Shown: positions 17,560 to 26,247, counted from the first letter of the stretch. The stretch is 64,000 bases of DNA from Erwinia sp. S63 (GCF_016625195.1 NZ_JACVUP010000001.1:372001-436000); one strand, 5' to 3'. The notes: a model not told the origin generated them from the sequence alone. A program made the numbers and translations.

Positions 17560-18843
17560 ATGAATGCAATGACGCAAAAAGCGGGCGTGCGTGAAGCATT
17601 GCTCGATACGCTGCTGGCGGGAGTGATTGCGCTGGTCGTGTTTGGCCCGATTGTGGGCGTGGTGCTGGAGGGTTACAGCTTCACACTGTCGCCGCAGCGT
17701 GTGGGGCTGTTAGTGGGGCTGGTGATGGCAGGGCGCTTGCTCATCAGCCTGTTTACCCAAACGCCCTTCGGGCAACGCTTCAGGCGAAAATTTGAAGGCA
17801 ATGATGAGGGTGTTTATGTCCGTGAACCGGGCTATCGTTCGCGGATGCGCTGGATATTGCCGCTGTTATTGATTGCTGCATTTGCCTTTCCTTTTCTATC
17901 GAGTAAATACCTGTTAACCGTGGCCATTCTTGGGCTGATTTATGTGCTGCTGGGGCTGGGACTCAACATTGTCGTAGGGCTGGCGGGATTGCTTGATTTG
18001 GGTTACGTCGCCTTTTACGCCATCGGGGCTTATGGTCTGGCACTGGGCTACGAATACCTTGGTCTTGGATTCTGGAGTATGTTGCCGATTGCCGCTTTGC
18101 TGGCCGCTTTTGCAGGCGCGCTGCTGGGCTTTCCTGTGCTCAGGATGCACGGCGACTATCTGGCCATTGTGACGCTTGGCTTTGGTGAAATCATCCGTTT
18201 GGTGCTAACCAACTGGGTGGCATTTACCGGTGGTCCTAATGGGGTCTCAGTACCTTCTCCGACCTTTTTTGGCCTTGAATTTGCCCGGCGAGCCAAAGAC
18301 GGCGGTGTGCCGTATCACGAGTTTTTTCATCTCGATTACAACCCCAATATGAAATTCATCTTCATTTATGTGGTGCTGGTGTTAGTGGTGTTGCTGGTGC
18401 TGTTGATTAAGCATCGATTGACGCGCATGCCAATCGGCCGGGCCTGGGAAGCGTTACGAGAAGATGAAATTGCCTGCCGCGCCATGGGGCTTAACCATGT
18501 GCTGGTCAAACTCTCTGCCTTTATGTTGGGTGCCTCGACAGCTGGGATAGCTGGGGTGTTTTTTGCCAGCTATCAGGGCTTTGTGAATCCCACCTCCTTC
18601 ACGTTCTTTGAATCGGCGTTAATCCTCGCGATTGTGGTATTGGGTGGCATGGGCTCGACGCTCGGCGTGGTCCTTGCCGCCTTTGTACTGACGGTCGCGC
18701 CTGAACTGCTGCGTAGTTTTGCCGAATATCGTGTACTGCTGTTTGGCATGCTGATGGTGTTAATGATGATTTGGCGACCGCGCGGGCTGGTGCGTACCGC
18801 GCGGGTGGGTGTTCCGCTGCGAAAAGGAGAGCGTCATGAGTGA
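17560..18843 (+). CDS. livM: Branched-chain amino-acid ABC permease LivM type
   Basis: 427 residues, close to E. coli LivM. An N-terminal extension with two or three helices (1-110) precedes the conserved core: LGLNIVVGLAGLLDLGYVAFYAIGAY, MHGDYLAIVTLGFGEIIR, the EAA-like AWEALREDEIACRAMG and VVLGGMGSTLG. It pairs with LivH in the membrane. The stop overlaps the livG start by 8 bp. Confidence 0.9.
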   Translation: MNAMTQKAGVREALLDTLLAGVIALVVFGPIVGVVLEGYSFTLSPQRVGLLVGLVMAGRLLISLFTQTPFGQRFRRKFEGNDEGVYVREPGYRSRMRWILPLLLIAAFAFPFLSSKYLLTVAILGLIYVLLGLGLNIVVGLAGLLDLGYVAFYAIGAYGLALGYEYLGLGFWSMLPIAALLAAFAGALLGFPVLRMHGDYLAIVTLGFGEIIRLVLTNWVAFTGGPNGVSVPSPTFFGLEFARRAKDGGVPYHEFFHLDYNPNMKFIFIYVVLVLVVLLVLLIKHRLTRMPIGRAWEALREDEIACRAMGLNHVLVKLSAFMLGASTAGIAGVFFASYQGFVNPTSFTFFESALILAIVVLGGMGSTLGVVLAAFVLTVAPELLRSFAEYRVLLFGMLMVLMMIWRPRGLVRTARVGVPLRKGERHE

Positions 18844-19711
18844 TGCCATTCTGCAAGTGGATAATTTAATGATGCGCTTTGGCGGCATTAAAGCGCTGAA
18901 TGATGTCAGTCTCTCTGTTGAACGCGGGTCGGTGACATCACTTATTGGCCCGAACGGCGCCGGTAAAACCACCGTATTTAACTGCCTGACCGGCTTTTAT
19001 CGCGCCACCGGTGGGCGAATTGTGCTCAATGCCAATCAGCGCAGTACTGATGTCATCCAGATTTTAGGCCAGAAAATTCATCCGCAGGATTGGCTCAATC
19101 CGGCGCGACTGGGTTCGCGCGTTTGGTACAAAATGTTCGGCGGCGCGCATCTGGTCAATCGGGCAGGTCTGGCGCGCACCTTCCAGAATATCCGTTTGTT
19201 TCGGGAAATGTCGGTGGTAGAGAATCTGCTGGTGGCGCAGCATATGCAGGTCAATCGCCAACTGCTGGCCGGCGTATTGAATACCCGTGGTTATCGCGAA
19301 GCGGAAAATCGCGCGTTAGACCGCGCCTTTTACTGGCTGGAAAATGTGGATTTGGTCTCCAGCGCCAATCGTCTGGCAGGCACGCTCTCTTATGGTCAGC
19401 AGCGCCGACTGGAGATTGCGCGCGCCATGTGCACGCGACCGGAACTGATTTGTCTGGATGAGCCGGCCGCGGGATTAAACCCGATCGAAACCGATGCGCT
19501 CAGTCAGATTTTGCATCGCTTGCGCGCCGACCACCGCATCAGCGTGCTGTTGATTGAACACGATATGCCGATGGTGATGCGCATTTCCGATCATATTGTG
19601 GTACTGGATCATGGCGATGTGATCGCGCAGGGTACGCCGCAGCAAATTCGGCACGACCCCAAAGTTATTGCCGCCTATCTCGGCGCAGATGAGGAGAGCG
19701 AATATGACTGA
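18836..19711 (+). CDS. livG: Branched-chain amino-acid ABC ATPase LivG type
   Basis: 291 residues from ATG 18836, preceded by AAGGAG. Walker A is GPNGAGKTT (about 39-47), the signature is LSYGQQRRLEIARA and Walker B is LICLDEPAAGLN, followed by the family-typical HDMPMVM. It is longer than average because of a helical stretch after Walker A (IQILGQKIHPQDWLNPARLG), as in LivG. Overlaps of 8 bp on both sides indicate translational coupling within livHMGF. Confidence 0.92.
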   Translation: MSDAILQVDNLMMRFGGIKALNDVSLSVERGSVTSLIGPNGAGKTTVFNCLTGFYRATGGRIVLNANQRSTDVIQILGQKIHPQDWLNPARLGSRVWYKMFGGAHLVNRAGLARTFQNIRLFREMSVVENLLVAQHMQVNRQLLAGVLNTRGYREAENRALDRAFYWLENVDLVSSANRLAGTLSYGQQRRLEIARAMCTRPELICLDEPAAGLNPIETDALSQILHRLRADHRISVLLIEHDMPMVMRISDHIVVLDHGDVIAQGTPQQIRHDPKVIAAYLGADEESEYD

Positions 19712-20453
19712 ACCGATGCTGAGTTTTGAACAGGTAGATGTATTTTATGGTCCGGTACAGGCGCTCAGGCAGGTTTCCCTGACAGTGAATCAAGGGGAAA
19801 CGGTGGCACTGATTGGTGCTAACGGCGCAGGTAAATCCACGCTGCTGATGTCGATTTTTGGCCAGCCGCGCATCGCCAGTGGCGACATCCGCTTGCGTGG
19901 TGAGTCAATCAGCCAGCGCAGCACCCATTTCATCGCGGCGAGCGGCATTGCACAAGCGCCCGAAGGCCGCCGCATCTTTCCCGATATGACGGTAGAGGAG
20001 AACCTGCTGATGGGCACGATTGCGGTGGGCGACCGCTTTGTGAAAGAGGATAAAGATCGCATGTACCAACTGTTTCCGCGCCTGCTGGAGCGGCGTAAAC
20101 AGCGTGCCATGACGCTCTCGGGTGGCGAGCAGCAGATGCTGGCGATAGCGCGTGCGCTGATGAGTCGCCCAAAGCTGCTGCTGCTGGACGAACCGAGTCT
20201 GGGTCTGGCGCCGATTGTGGTGAAGCAGATCTTTAATATCCTGCGCGAACTTACCCAGCAAGGCATGACGCTGTTTCTGGTGGAGCAGAATGCAAGGCAT
20301 GCGTTAAGGTTGGCCGATCGCGGCTATGTGATGGTCAACGGCGAGATCAAACTGAGCGGCAGTGGGGAAGAACTCTTAAATAATGAAGAGGTGCGCAGTG
20401 CTTATCTCGGCGGTGCAGCGGATCCTGCGGTGGTGGCGACAAAAAGTTTGTAA
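19704..20453 (+). CDS. livF: Branched-chain amino-acid ABC ATPase LivF type
   Basis: 249 residues from ATG 19704 (GAGGAGAG upstream). Walker A GANGAGKS, signature LSGGEQQMLAIARA, Walker B LLLLDEPSLGLAP and the H-loop replaced by EQN in LVEQNARHAL, as usual for LivF. It forms the second cytoplasmic ATPase subunit. It is the last gene of the operon; no good terminator is evident in the 120 bases before yeeO. Confidence 0.92.
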   Translation: MTEPMLSFEQVDVFYGPVQALRQVSLTVNQGETVALIGANGAGKSTLLMSIFGQPRIASGDIRLRGESISQRSTHFIAASGIAQAPEGRRIFPDMTVEENLLMGTIAVGDRFVKEDKDRMYQLFPRLLERRKQRAMTLSGGEQQMLAIARALMSRPKLLLLDEPSLGLAPIVVKQIFNILRELTQQGMTLFLVEQNARHALRLADRGYVMVNGEIKLSGSGEELLNNEEVRSAYLGGAADPAVVATKSL

Positions 20454-20573
20454 TAATGATTAAATGGTGATGGGAAACACTTTGCATATTTCTCAGTGGC
20501 CTATCATCATTATTACTCTTCTTCCTCTCCAAAGTGATTTGGTACTCCCTTGCAAAATCCTGGCGTAGCAGTG

Positions 20574-21986
20574 ATGCGGGCGGTCAGAAATACGGCGTGG
20601 TATCCGAAACGCCAATCTTATCGCACGCTGTTGTGGCGTGAAATTACTCCATTAGCCGTGCCCATCTTTATTGAAAACCTGTGTGTGATGCTGATGGGCG
20701 TCCTGAGTACTTTCCTTGTGAGCTGGCTGGGGAAAGAGGCGATGGCGGGCGTCGGTCTGGCCGACAGCTTCAACATGGTGATTATCTCCTTCTTTGCGGC
20801 GATCGATCTCGGCACCACGGTGGTGGTGGCCTTTAGCCTCGCCAAGCGCAACGGTAAGCGCGCGCGTGCTGCCACGCGGCAGTCGCTAGGCTTGATGACG
20901 GTGCTGGCATTTGTGCTGGTGATCGTGATTGAGATCTGGGGGCATCTGATCATCGATGTTATCGCGGGCAGTGCGGAACCCAAGGTAAAAGAGTTGGCGC
21001 TTAGCTACCTGCAAACCTCGGCATGGAGCTACCCTGCGGCGGCAATTGCCTTGATCGGCAGCGGATCGCTACGCGGAGCGGGTAATACCAAAATTCCGAT
21101 GCTGATTAATGGCGGTATGAACATCCTCAACATCGTGATCAGTAGCGTACTGATATATGGTGCCATGGGCTGGGAAGGGATGGGGTTTGTCGGTGCAGGA
21201 TTAGGCTTAACCATTTCACGCTATATCGGTGCGGCGGCGGCGATTTATGTGTTGTATCGCGGCATTACTCCGGCATTAAGAATCAGCATCGCCAGCTATT
21301 TCCGCCGCTGGGATCGCAACATCCTGATGGAAGTGCTGGGGATCGGGGTGCCGGCCAGTATTGAATCGGTGCTGTTTAACGGCGGGAAATTGCTGACGCA
21401 GATCTTTGTGGCAGGCATGGGCACCAATGAAATTGCCGGTAACTTTATCGCTTTCTCCATTGCCACCTTGATTAACCTGCCAGGCAACGCCCTCGGTTCG
21501 GCTTCCACCATCATTACCGGTAAGCGGCTGGGTAAAAATCAGGTGATGCAGGCGGAAAGGCAGATTAAACATGTGTTCTGGCTGGCGATGATTGGGCTGT
21601 GCACACTGGCCTTGATCACCGTACCACTGGCGGGCACGCTGGCTAAATTCTACACCCGCGATCCTGAAGTTATCGAAGTCACCAAACATCTCATCTGGCT
21701 CAATGCGGCCTTTATGCCAATCTGGACCGCATCCTGGGTGCTGCCTGCTGGTTTGAAAGGCGCACGCGATGCGCGATACACCATGTATGTGTCGATGTTC
21801 AGCATGTGGGGTGCGCGCGTGGTTGCCGGCTACGTGCTGGGGATCATGCTCGGTATGGGCGTGGTCGGAGTGTGGCTGGGCATGTTCCTCGACTGGACAG
21901 TGCGCGGTGTGTTCTTCTGGTTCCGTTTAACCAGCGGCAAGTGGCTGAACAATTATCGTCGCATGCTGGCGAAGAGCCGGGCATAA
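20574..21986 (+). CDS. yeeO: MATE-family multidrug/flavin exporter YeeO
   Basis: 470 residues from ATG 20574; GTG 20571 and TTG 20550 are alternative starts, and none has a good ribosome site. Strong similarity to E. coli YeeO is seen in REITPLAVPIF, VLSTFLVSWLGKEAMAGVGLADSFNMV, GSGSLRGAGNTKIP and AGLGLTISRYIGA. Twelve membrane helices are expected. E. coli YeeO exports flavin nucleotides and some drugs by cation antiport. Its position near tRNA-Asn and mtfA matches E. coli order. Confidence 0.88.
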   Translation: MRAVRNTAWYPKRQSYRTLLWREITPLAVPIFIENLCVMLMGVLSTFLVSWLGKEAMAGVGLADSFNMVIISFFAAIDLGTTVVVAFSLAKRNGKRARAATRQSLGLMTVLAFVLVIVIEIWGHLIIDVIAGSAEPKVKELALSYLQTSAWSYPAAAIALIGSGSLRGAGNTKIPMLINGGMNILNIVISSVLIYGAMGWEGMGFVGAGLGLTISRYIGAAAAIYVLYRGITPALRISIASYFRRWDRNILMEVLGIGVPASIESVLFNGGKLLTQIFVAGMGTNEIAGNFIAFSIATLINLPGNALGSASTIITGKRLGKNQVMQAERQIKHVFWLAMIGLCTLALITVPLAGTLAKFYTRDPEVIEVTKHLIWLNAAFMPIWTASWVLPAGLKGARDARYTMYVSMFSMWGARVVAGYVLGIMLGMGVVGVWLGMFLDWTVRGVFFWFRLTSGKWLNNYRRMLAKSRA

Positions 21987-22121
21987 CGGAGAGGGCCGTC
22001 TTAGCAAACGGCGGCCATCAATATATGCATTTATTGGGATTCGAACGCACATCTAATCGTTTTGGTTATAAAGCAAGTTACGCTTTACTGTCAGGGTCAA
22101 CTATTACTGGAGAACCTGACG

Positions 22122-22289
22122 ATGAAAACGATGCTGTCACAGTGGTTCCATCGCCTGATCAACGCCACATCACAACCCGCTGAAGAGCGTGAGTTCGACC
22201 TCAGCAATCATATTGATTTGCTGATTCCGGTTAGCCAACTTTATGGGATTGAATTCCATACGTCGGTATATCGCTACTATGAGCGATGA
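22122..22289 (+). CDS. Small protein of unknown function
   Basis: 55 residues from ATG 22122, with GGAGA eight bases upstream. It begins MKTMLSQWFHRLI and ends with two short hydrophobic-aromatic stretches (LLIPVSQLYGIEF, SVYRYYER). I do not recognise a family. The good ribosome site and the terminator downstream (22345-22376) suggest a real short transcript. It has no signal peptide. Confidence 0.5.
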   Translation: MKTMLSQWFHRLINATSQPAEEREFDLSNHIDLLIPVSQLYGIEFHTSVYRYYER

Positions 22290-22344
22290 GCAACTCCATC
22301 ACACCATGCGCTACAGTTACTGGAATGAGCTGTGCGCTCTGCTT

Positions 22345-22376
22345 AAAAACCCGCTGCCATGTCCAGCGGGTTTTTT
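22345..22376 (+). terminator. Rho-independent terminator
   Basis: AACCCGCTG and CAGCGGGTT pair over a short loop and are followed by TTTTTT. It also can act toward the minus strand because AAAAA precedes it. Confidence 0.85.
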
Positions 22377-22541
22377 ATGCCTGAATTTTGTCCTTTCCTG
22401 ACCACTTCCTGCTGCGCGGCTGGAAGTGTAACGCTCAATTACAGCACGATACGCGATTCCTCTCCTCATGAAAGCCCCTATCTACTGAGCCCACCATCTT
22501 TCTTTGGCTTATGACATTTTTATCCAACCAAATATCAGGCT

Positions 22542-23564
22542 TTAAAAGCTGTGCACGGCCAATAATGTCATCCGGCGCGCAACGTATGCCAACACGTTTT
22601 CTCTCTGATCGACTGGCATGTGGCTTTCTGTATAAGTTTCTACGATTAAAGGGTGATGCTTAACGACGTCAGAAAGCCATTTCCTGGCCAGTGCTGGGTT
22701 GATGCCCATGCCTTGCGCCAGGAGAATGAAATCTGCACCCAGGTATTCCCCGTATGCGGAATCAATGCCAGGTGCGTCTTCCCCATCATTCTCTTCAAGT
22801 TCTAACAGTGGAAGGGCAAGATATTCCCTGAAAGCAGATGCATAAGGGACAACACTGATAAAATCATAGACTGGAGCAAGGTATGATGGACCCTGCTCGG
22901 GGAGAATTATCCCAATATTTCGTAGATGGAAATCATTATTGCCCAGCACATAAGCGTAAACAATCCGCAAGAACACATCACGCTGGCTCTTCAGACTGCT
23001 GCTCACTGAATCATGTAAAAACTTAGCGGCTCTTTCATAACTCACCGCTTTTTTGTTGTTAATATTTCCATACTTATCATTCAAACCCATTGCGCCATCC
23101 AGCTGCTCCTGATGGAGTCGCGTGTTGTCAGGCCCTAAACGATCATACCTTTTAATGACAAATGCCAGCTCAATGGGTTGATTATCGATTTGCCTGAAGG
23201 GCATCAGTCCAAAGGGCGGCACGTCAAATTTAAGACGTTGCATCACGCACATGGTTGCGTGCTCATTTTCAGCCAGATGCGGATACGCCTCGGGTGAGGG
23301 CTTTAAAATATAGTTACCGTGGTTACTAACGACCACCAACTCATCTCTTTCCTGACGAAGAGATAGCTTAGGCTGATAGCCAGATATACTCATTCCTCTC
23401 TGACGTTCAGGGAGTTCCTGAATAAACTGGCTACGCGTGAAAGGAAGATGCGGCACCGCTTTGACTTGTCCGAAGAGGTGTTGAATCCCTTTTTTAGAAT
23501 AGCCTGTTTGCAACTCAGACTCTTTCAGTTGGCTCAGATTGATCAGGCAACGTTGTGGATTCAT
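22542..23564 (-). CDS. hipT: HipT toxin kinase of a tripartite HipBST system
   Basis: 340 residues, shorter than HipA because the N-terminal subdomain is a separate gene. The gly-rich loop contains SIS (Ser59, Ser61) in RGMSISGYQPKLS, the autophosphorylation motif described for E. coli O127 HipT. The catalytic loop is GNNDFHLRN (Asp211, Asn216) and the metal-binding Asp is in APVYDFIS (Asp234). Known HipT inhibits growth by phosphorylating tryptophanyl-tRNA synthetase; target identity here is inferred from the family. The ATG overlaps the hipS stop by 4 bp. GC content is visibly lower than in neighbours, suggesting acquisition. Confidence 0.88.
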   Translation of the reverse strand: MNPQRCLINLSQLKESELQTGYSKKGIQHLFGQVKAVPHLPFTRSQFIQELPERQRGMSISGYQPKLSLRQERDELVVVSNHGNYILKPSPEAYPHLAENEHATMCVMQRLKFDVPPFGLMPFRQIDNQPIELAFVIKRYDRLGPDNTRLHQEQLDGAMGLNDKYGNINNKKAVSYERAAKFLHDSVSSSLKSQRDVFLRIVYAYVLGNNDFHLRNIGIILPEQGPSYLAPVYDFISVVPYASAFREYLALPLLELEENDGEDAPGIDSAYGEYLGADFILLAQGMGINPALARKWLSDVVKHHPLIVETYTESHMPVDQRENVLAYVARRMTLLAVHSF

Positions 23565-23872
23565 TCGATGACCTCTTTTAGCAAGACGGCACCCAGCAAG
23601 TCGCTACCATTTTCCATCAGTAAGCCGAACAAGTCTGTATCGTCAATTTTTTGAATCTCAGAATACCGCTTTCGCAACCACCCTTCCGGAGCCAGTCCTT
23701 TGAAAAAAGGGTGTAGTTGTTCACTGAGATAAGGCTCCGGCCTGACCGGCATGCTAAGTGATAGCGCCCGGCCACTGTAGTTCGCCTGATAACAGAAGAC
23801 GAAGCCCGAATCATTTTCACTTAATGTCCCTATTGGTTGGTTATATAGCCACACAGCTATTTTTCGAGCCAT
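23561..23872 (-). CDS. hipS: HipS antitoxin (HipA N-terminal-subdomain protein)
   Basis: 103 residues matching only the N-terminal subdomain of HipA: IAVWLYNQPIGTLSEN, then SLSMPVRPEPYLSEQLHPFFKGLAPEGWLRKRY and DLFGLLMENGSDLLGAV. In the E. coli O127 system this small protein is the main antitoxin for HipT, unlike classical hipBA where HipB neutralises. It overlaps hipB by 16 bp and hipT by 4 bp, so the three are made from one mRNA. Confidence 0.88.
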   Translation of the reverse strand: MARKIAVWLYNQPIGTLSENDSGFVFCYQANYSGRALSLSMPVRPEPYLSEQLHPFFKGLAPEGWLRKRYSEIQKIDDTDLFGLLMENGSDLLGAVLLKEVIE

Positions 23873-24219
23873 ACCTTTAGCCCCAGTTCTCTCAGTAGTG
23901 CATGAACGTTGCTTGCTTTGGCCGCGGAGGGATTGGCCATCAATCTTTTGAAGGTTGAGAGTGACACGCCAATTTGCATGGACATCTCTTCAAACGTGAT
24001 ATTTTGTTTCTTCAGCTCACTCGCCAACATTTGCGGCAGAGATGAGAATGTTAAGGTGCTCATCAGCGACTTGTCTTTATCAGCTAAGCCTTTAATGTCA
24101 CTACCTTGATTTTGTGTATCCGCAATTAACTGCTGCATCATCTGTTGTTTGTCAGTGTTAGAAAGATTTTGAATGTAGGATTGAATTTCATCGGGGTTCA
24201 TTTTTGACACTTTCCGCAT
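23857..24219 (-). CDS. hipB: HipB-like DNA-binding protein of the hipBST operon, with long N-terminal extension
   Basis: 120 residues from ATG 24219 (GAGGG seven bases upstream); ATG 24201 is possible. A still longer frame to 24252 is rejected because its ATG overlaps the predicted -10 box. The C-terminal half is an XRE-type helix-turn-helix (FEEMSMQIGVSLSTFKRLMA) ending ELGLKVWLEK. About 55 residues precede it, rich in Gln, Asp and Asn, which is unusual for HipB. It should bind the two operators upstream and repress the operon, probably together with HipS and HipT. Confidence 0.8.
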   Translation of the reverse strand: MRKVSKMNPDEIQSYIQNLSNTDKQQMMQQLIADTQNQGSDIKGLADKDKSLMSTLTFSSLPQMLASELKKQNITFEEMSMQIGVSLSTFKRLMANPSAAKASNVHALLRELGLKVWLEK

Positions 24220-24251
24220 GACGCGCCCTCGAAGAGCTGCATTTATCGCCA

Positions 24252-24280
24252 ATTATAAAGCGTAAAGGTTCATTTTTGAA
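24252..24280 (-). promoter_or_regulatory. hipBST promoter
   Basis: On the minus strand a perfect TATAAT (24252-24257) is preceded at 17 bases by TTCAAA as a -35. The proximal operator covers the -35 and spacer, so repressor binding should block RNA polymerase. Confidence 0.65.
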
Positions 24281-24285
24281 CCTTT
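24264..24285. promoter_or_regulatory. hip operator O1
   Basis: Perfect inverted repeat AAAGGTTCA / TGAACCTTT separated by four T bases. An identical pair of arms recurs at 24326-24347. Confidence 0.8.
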
Positions 24286-24323
24286 TTACTGAAAAAATAG
24301 AAAGAGTCAGCTTTCATTTCAAG

Positions 24324-24349
24324 CTAAAGGTTCAAAAATGAACCTTTAG
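24324..24349. promoter_or_regulatory. hip operator O2
   Basis: CTAAAGGTTCA / TGAACCTTTAG around four A bases. Its centre is 62 bp from that of O1, about six helical turns, so dimers on both sites would face the same side and could interact. Confidence 0.8.
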
Positions 24350-24403
24350 CCCTCAGGTTATTCTGCAGGATTTTTAGAGTTGTGAAGATTGAAGCGTGAT
24401 GAA

Positions 24404-24440
24404 AAGCAAAAAGCCCGCTCAGGTTTCCCTGAGCGGGCTT
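24404..24440 (-). terminator. Terminator of tRNA-Asn
   Basis: AAGCCCGCTCAGG pairs with CCTGAGCGGGCTT over a four-base loop; on the minus strand it is followed by TTTTTGC. Confidence 0.85.
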
Positions 24441-24449
24441 CTCTAAATA

Positions 24450-24525
24450 TGGCTCCTCTGACTGGACTCGAACCAGTGACATACGGATTAACAGTCCGCC
24501 GTTCTACCGACTGAACTACAGAGGA
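24450..24525 (-). tRNA. tRNA-Asn (anticodon GTT)
   Basis: 76 nt with the 3' CCA encoded. On the minus strand it begins TCCTCTGTAGTTCAGTCGG, has the anticodon loop ACTGTTAATC, and the T-arm GGTTCGAGTCC. The acceptor stem TCCTCTG pairs with CAGAGGA. tRNA-Asn genes in this chromosomal neighbourhood are known integration sites; no duplicated 3' end was found here. Confidence 0.97.
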
Positions 24526-24628
24526 ATCGTGTGAACGAGGCGAATATTAATGGCACCTCATTAATGTGTCAACAGCTAAAAATACATTTGTATTCAACTG
24601 GCTAGCAATAGTACAAAGCGATCGCGAT

Positions 24629-25396
24629 TTAAGCAGAACCTGCTGCAAGACGCGCCATCGGGTCCTGGCGATAAAACTGCTGTAAGTGGCGATACATCGC
24701 AGGGAAGCGATTCGCCAGTAAATCTGGGGCGCTGAAAAAGTACTCCGATAACACGGCAAAGCATTCGGCGGGATCGCTGGCGGCGTAGGGATCAATGGTT
24801 GCCGCCTGTTCACCGACCAATTCAACCTCTGCTTCAATCTCTTCCATCGCCTGTAGCAGGTCTTTCTCCCATTGGGCGACCTCTCGTAAGGCAATCGCGG
24901 GAATGCCGCTGGTGTAGCCACTGCCGCGTGCATCCAGTTTATGCGCGATTTCATGGATGACGAGGTTGTAGCCGGAAAGATCGAAAGAGTCCTGAATATC
25001 CAACGCGTTTAATACCACCGGGCCTTGCGTCCAGCTTTGACCGGCATGCACTGCAGGAGCCTGGTGGACTAAGCCGTTGCTGTCTTCCCAACGGTCATCG
25101 ACATTGAACGGTTCGGGATAAATTAACACTTCATGAAAGCCATCTAGCCACTCCAGACCAAGCTTCAGCACGGGCAGGCAAAACAGCAAGGCTAGACGAG
25201 CCAATTGTCGTTCGTCGAGTTGCAACCCATCTAGCAGCGAGATTTTTTTCTGTTGCAGAAAGCGTTGTGCAAGCGCGGTCAGGGCGCTTTGCTCATCAGG
25301 TGTGAGTAGCGAAAAAATCGGTTGCGCCAGTGCCTGTTGCCAGGGAAGCGCTGTGACGGTGGTATCTACCTGCGCATTCCATGGCCATTTGAACAT
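24629..25396 (-). CDS. mtfA: Mlc titration factor A (zinc peptidase)
   Basis: 255 residues from ATG 25396 (MFKWPW, as E. coli MIKWPW); an in-frame GTG four codons earlier is not favoured. The zinc motif is HEIAHKLD (His148, Glu149, His152) with the third ligand in [14 protein letters not shown] (Glu211). MtfA binds the repressor Mlc in the cytoplasm and so relieves repression of ptsG, and it has metal-dependent aminopeptidase activity. Location next to tRNA-Asn is conserved with E. coli. The C-terminus is about ten residues shorter than in E. coli. Confidence 0.95.
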   Translation of the reverse strand: MFKWPWNAQVDTTVTALPWQQALAQPIFSLLTPDEQSALTALAQRFLQQKKISLLDGLQLDERQLARLALLFCLPVLKLGLEWLDGFHEVLIYPEPFNVDDRWEDSNGLVHQAPAVHAGQSWTQGPVVLNALDIQDSFDLSGYNLVIHEIAHKLDARGSGYTSGIPAIALREVAQWEKDLLQAMEEIEAEVELVGEQAATIDPYAASDPAECFAVLSEYFFSAPDLLANRFPAMYRHLQQFYRQDPMARLAAGSA

Positions 25397-25534
25397 CGCG
25401 CGACTCACTCTGCAGGGCGGAAAGGGTTATCCTGACGCGACAAGAATAAAAATGCCAGCGCGGAATCAAAGCCGTGTATTCAATCAGTTACTGCAGGGTT
25501 TTTCTGTGATTAAGATGGCAAAGCAGGAAAATCA

Positions 25535-25556
25535 CCCTCGCCCGAGCAGGCGAGGG
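25535..25556 (-). terminator. Terminator of the ASCH-domain gene
   Basis: CCCTCGCC and GGCGAGGG pair over six bases; on the minus strand TGATTTTCC follows. It lies 11 bases after the ASCH gene stop. Confidence 0.65.
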
Positions 25557-25566
25557 CGGAAGACCG

Positions 25567-26247
25567 TTAACTCTCGCGTTCAACGCGCTGGAATTCGATC
25601 ACCCAAACCCACGGGTTCACTTCCCAGCTGGTGGCGCCATACTGCTTTTGCCACGCTTTTCGATAGGCTTCTTTCGGGGATTCTGCGTTCATGTTCATCG
25701 TGAAGAAGTTATTCAGAAAGTGCGTATCGGTCTGCACGCCTTCAGCCATAATGTCATCTTCACTGATGTCCTGAATTTTTTCAGCGCGTACCGAAGTAAT
25801 GGCCAAATCAATACGGCTGGCCCAGCGCGGCATATGGATCGCCGTCTGCCAGCCAAACTGCTCGGCATGCTCCACATCCTCATCCAGTTGACCCAGTTCA
25901 TTGCTGTCAGAACGATATTGACAGAAAGCAGGGCTACGGAACGGCAGAGGATCGCGTTCATATTCGGCGAGCTGCTCTTCCGGCACGATGGGACCGCGCC
26001 AGGTTTCACGCACCCACAATCGGTCGCCAGCCTGTCCGAAGGGACAGTGAGAGCTAACATCTGCCATCGACATCAATTTATAGCCATGCAGATGGTTGGC
26101 GCTAACGTCAAACGCATGTACGCCTTCGTGATGATCCTGACCCGGACCAAAAGCCTGGGTTTTCATAATGCGCCGGGTTTGCGTCTGCTGGCCAACCAGC
26201 AGGGCGCGGACCCGCTGTTCGGAAAAAAGAATCGGCCGTTCTTTCAT
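25567..26247 (-). CDS. ASCH-domain protein of the phage-associated type
   Basis: 226 residues from ATG 26247, with GAGGT five bases upstream (an ATG four codons earlier contains that ribosome site and is less likely). The sequence starts MKERPILFSEQRVRALLVGQ and continues TQTRRIMK, CPFGQAGDRLWVRETW and HMPRWASRIDLAITSVRAEKIQDISEDD, the arrangement seen in ASCH-like proteins of lambdoid phages and enterobacterial chromosomes. ASCH folds bind RNA or modified nucleosides; some are amidohydrolases, but no specific activity can be assigned. It is alone, with its own terminator, and no other phage gene adjoins it. Confidence 0.7.
   Translation of the reverse strand: MKERPILFSEQRVRALLVGQQTQTRRIMKTQAFGPGQDHHEGVHAFDVSANHLHGYKLMSMADVSSHCPFGQAGDRLWVRETWRGPIVPEEQLAEYERDPLPFRSPAFCQYRSDSNELGQLDEDVEHAEQFGWQTAIHMPRWASRIDLAITSVRAEKIQDISEDDIMAEGVQTDTHFLNNFFTMNMNAESPKEAYRKAWQKQYGATSWEVNPWVWVIEFQRVERES

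Noticed and set aside
24220..24252. Longest hipB frame starting at 24252
   Set aside because: Its ATG coincides with the predicted TATAAT box, so it would lie upstream of the transcript start.
22542..24525. Genomic island with an integrase and a duplicated tRNA-Asn end
   Set aside because: No integrase gene and no second copy of the tRNA 3' end was found inside the window.
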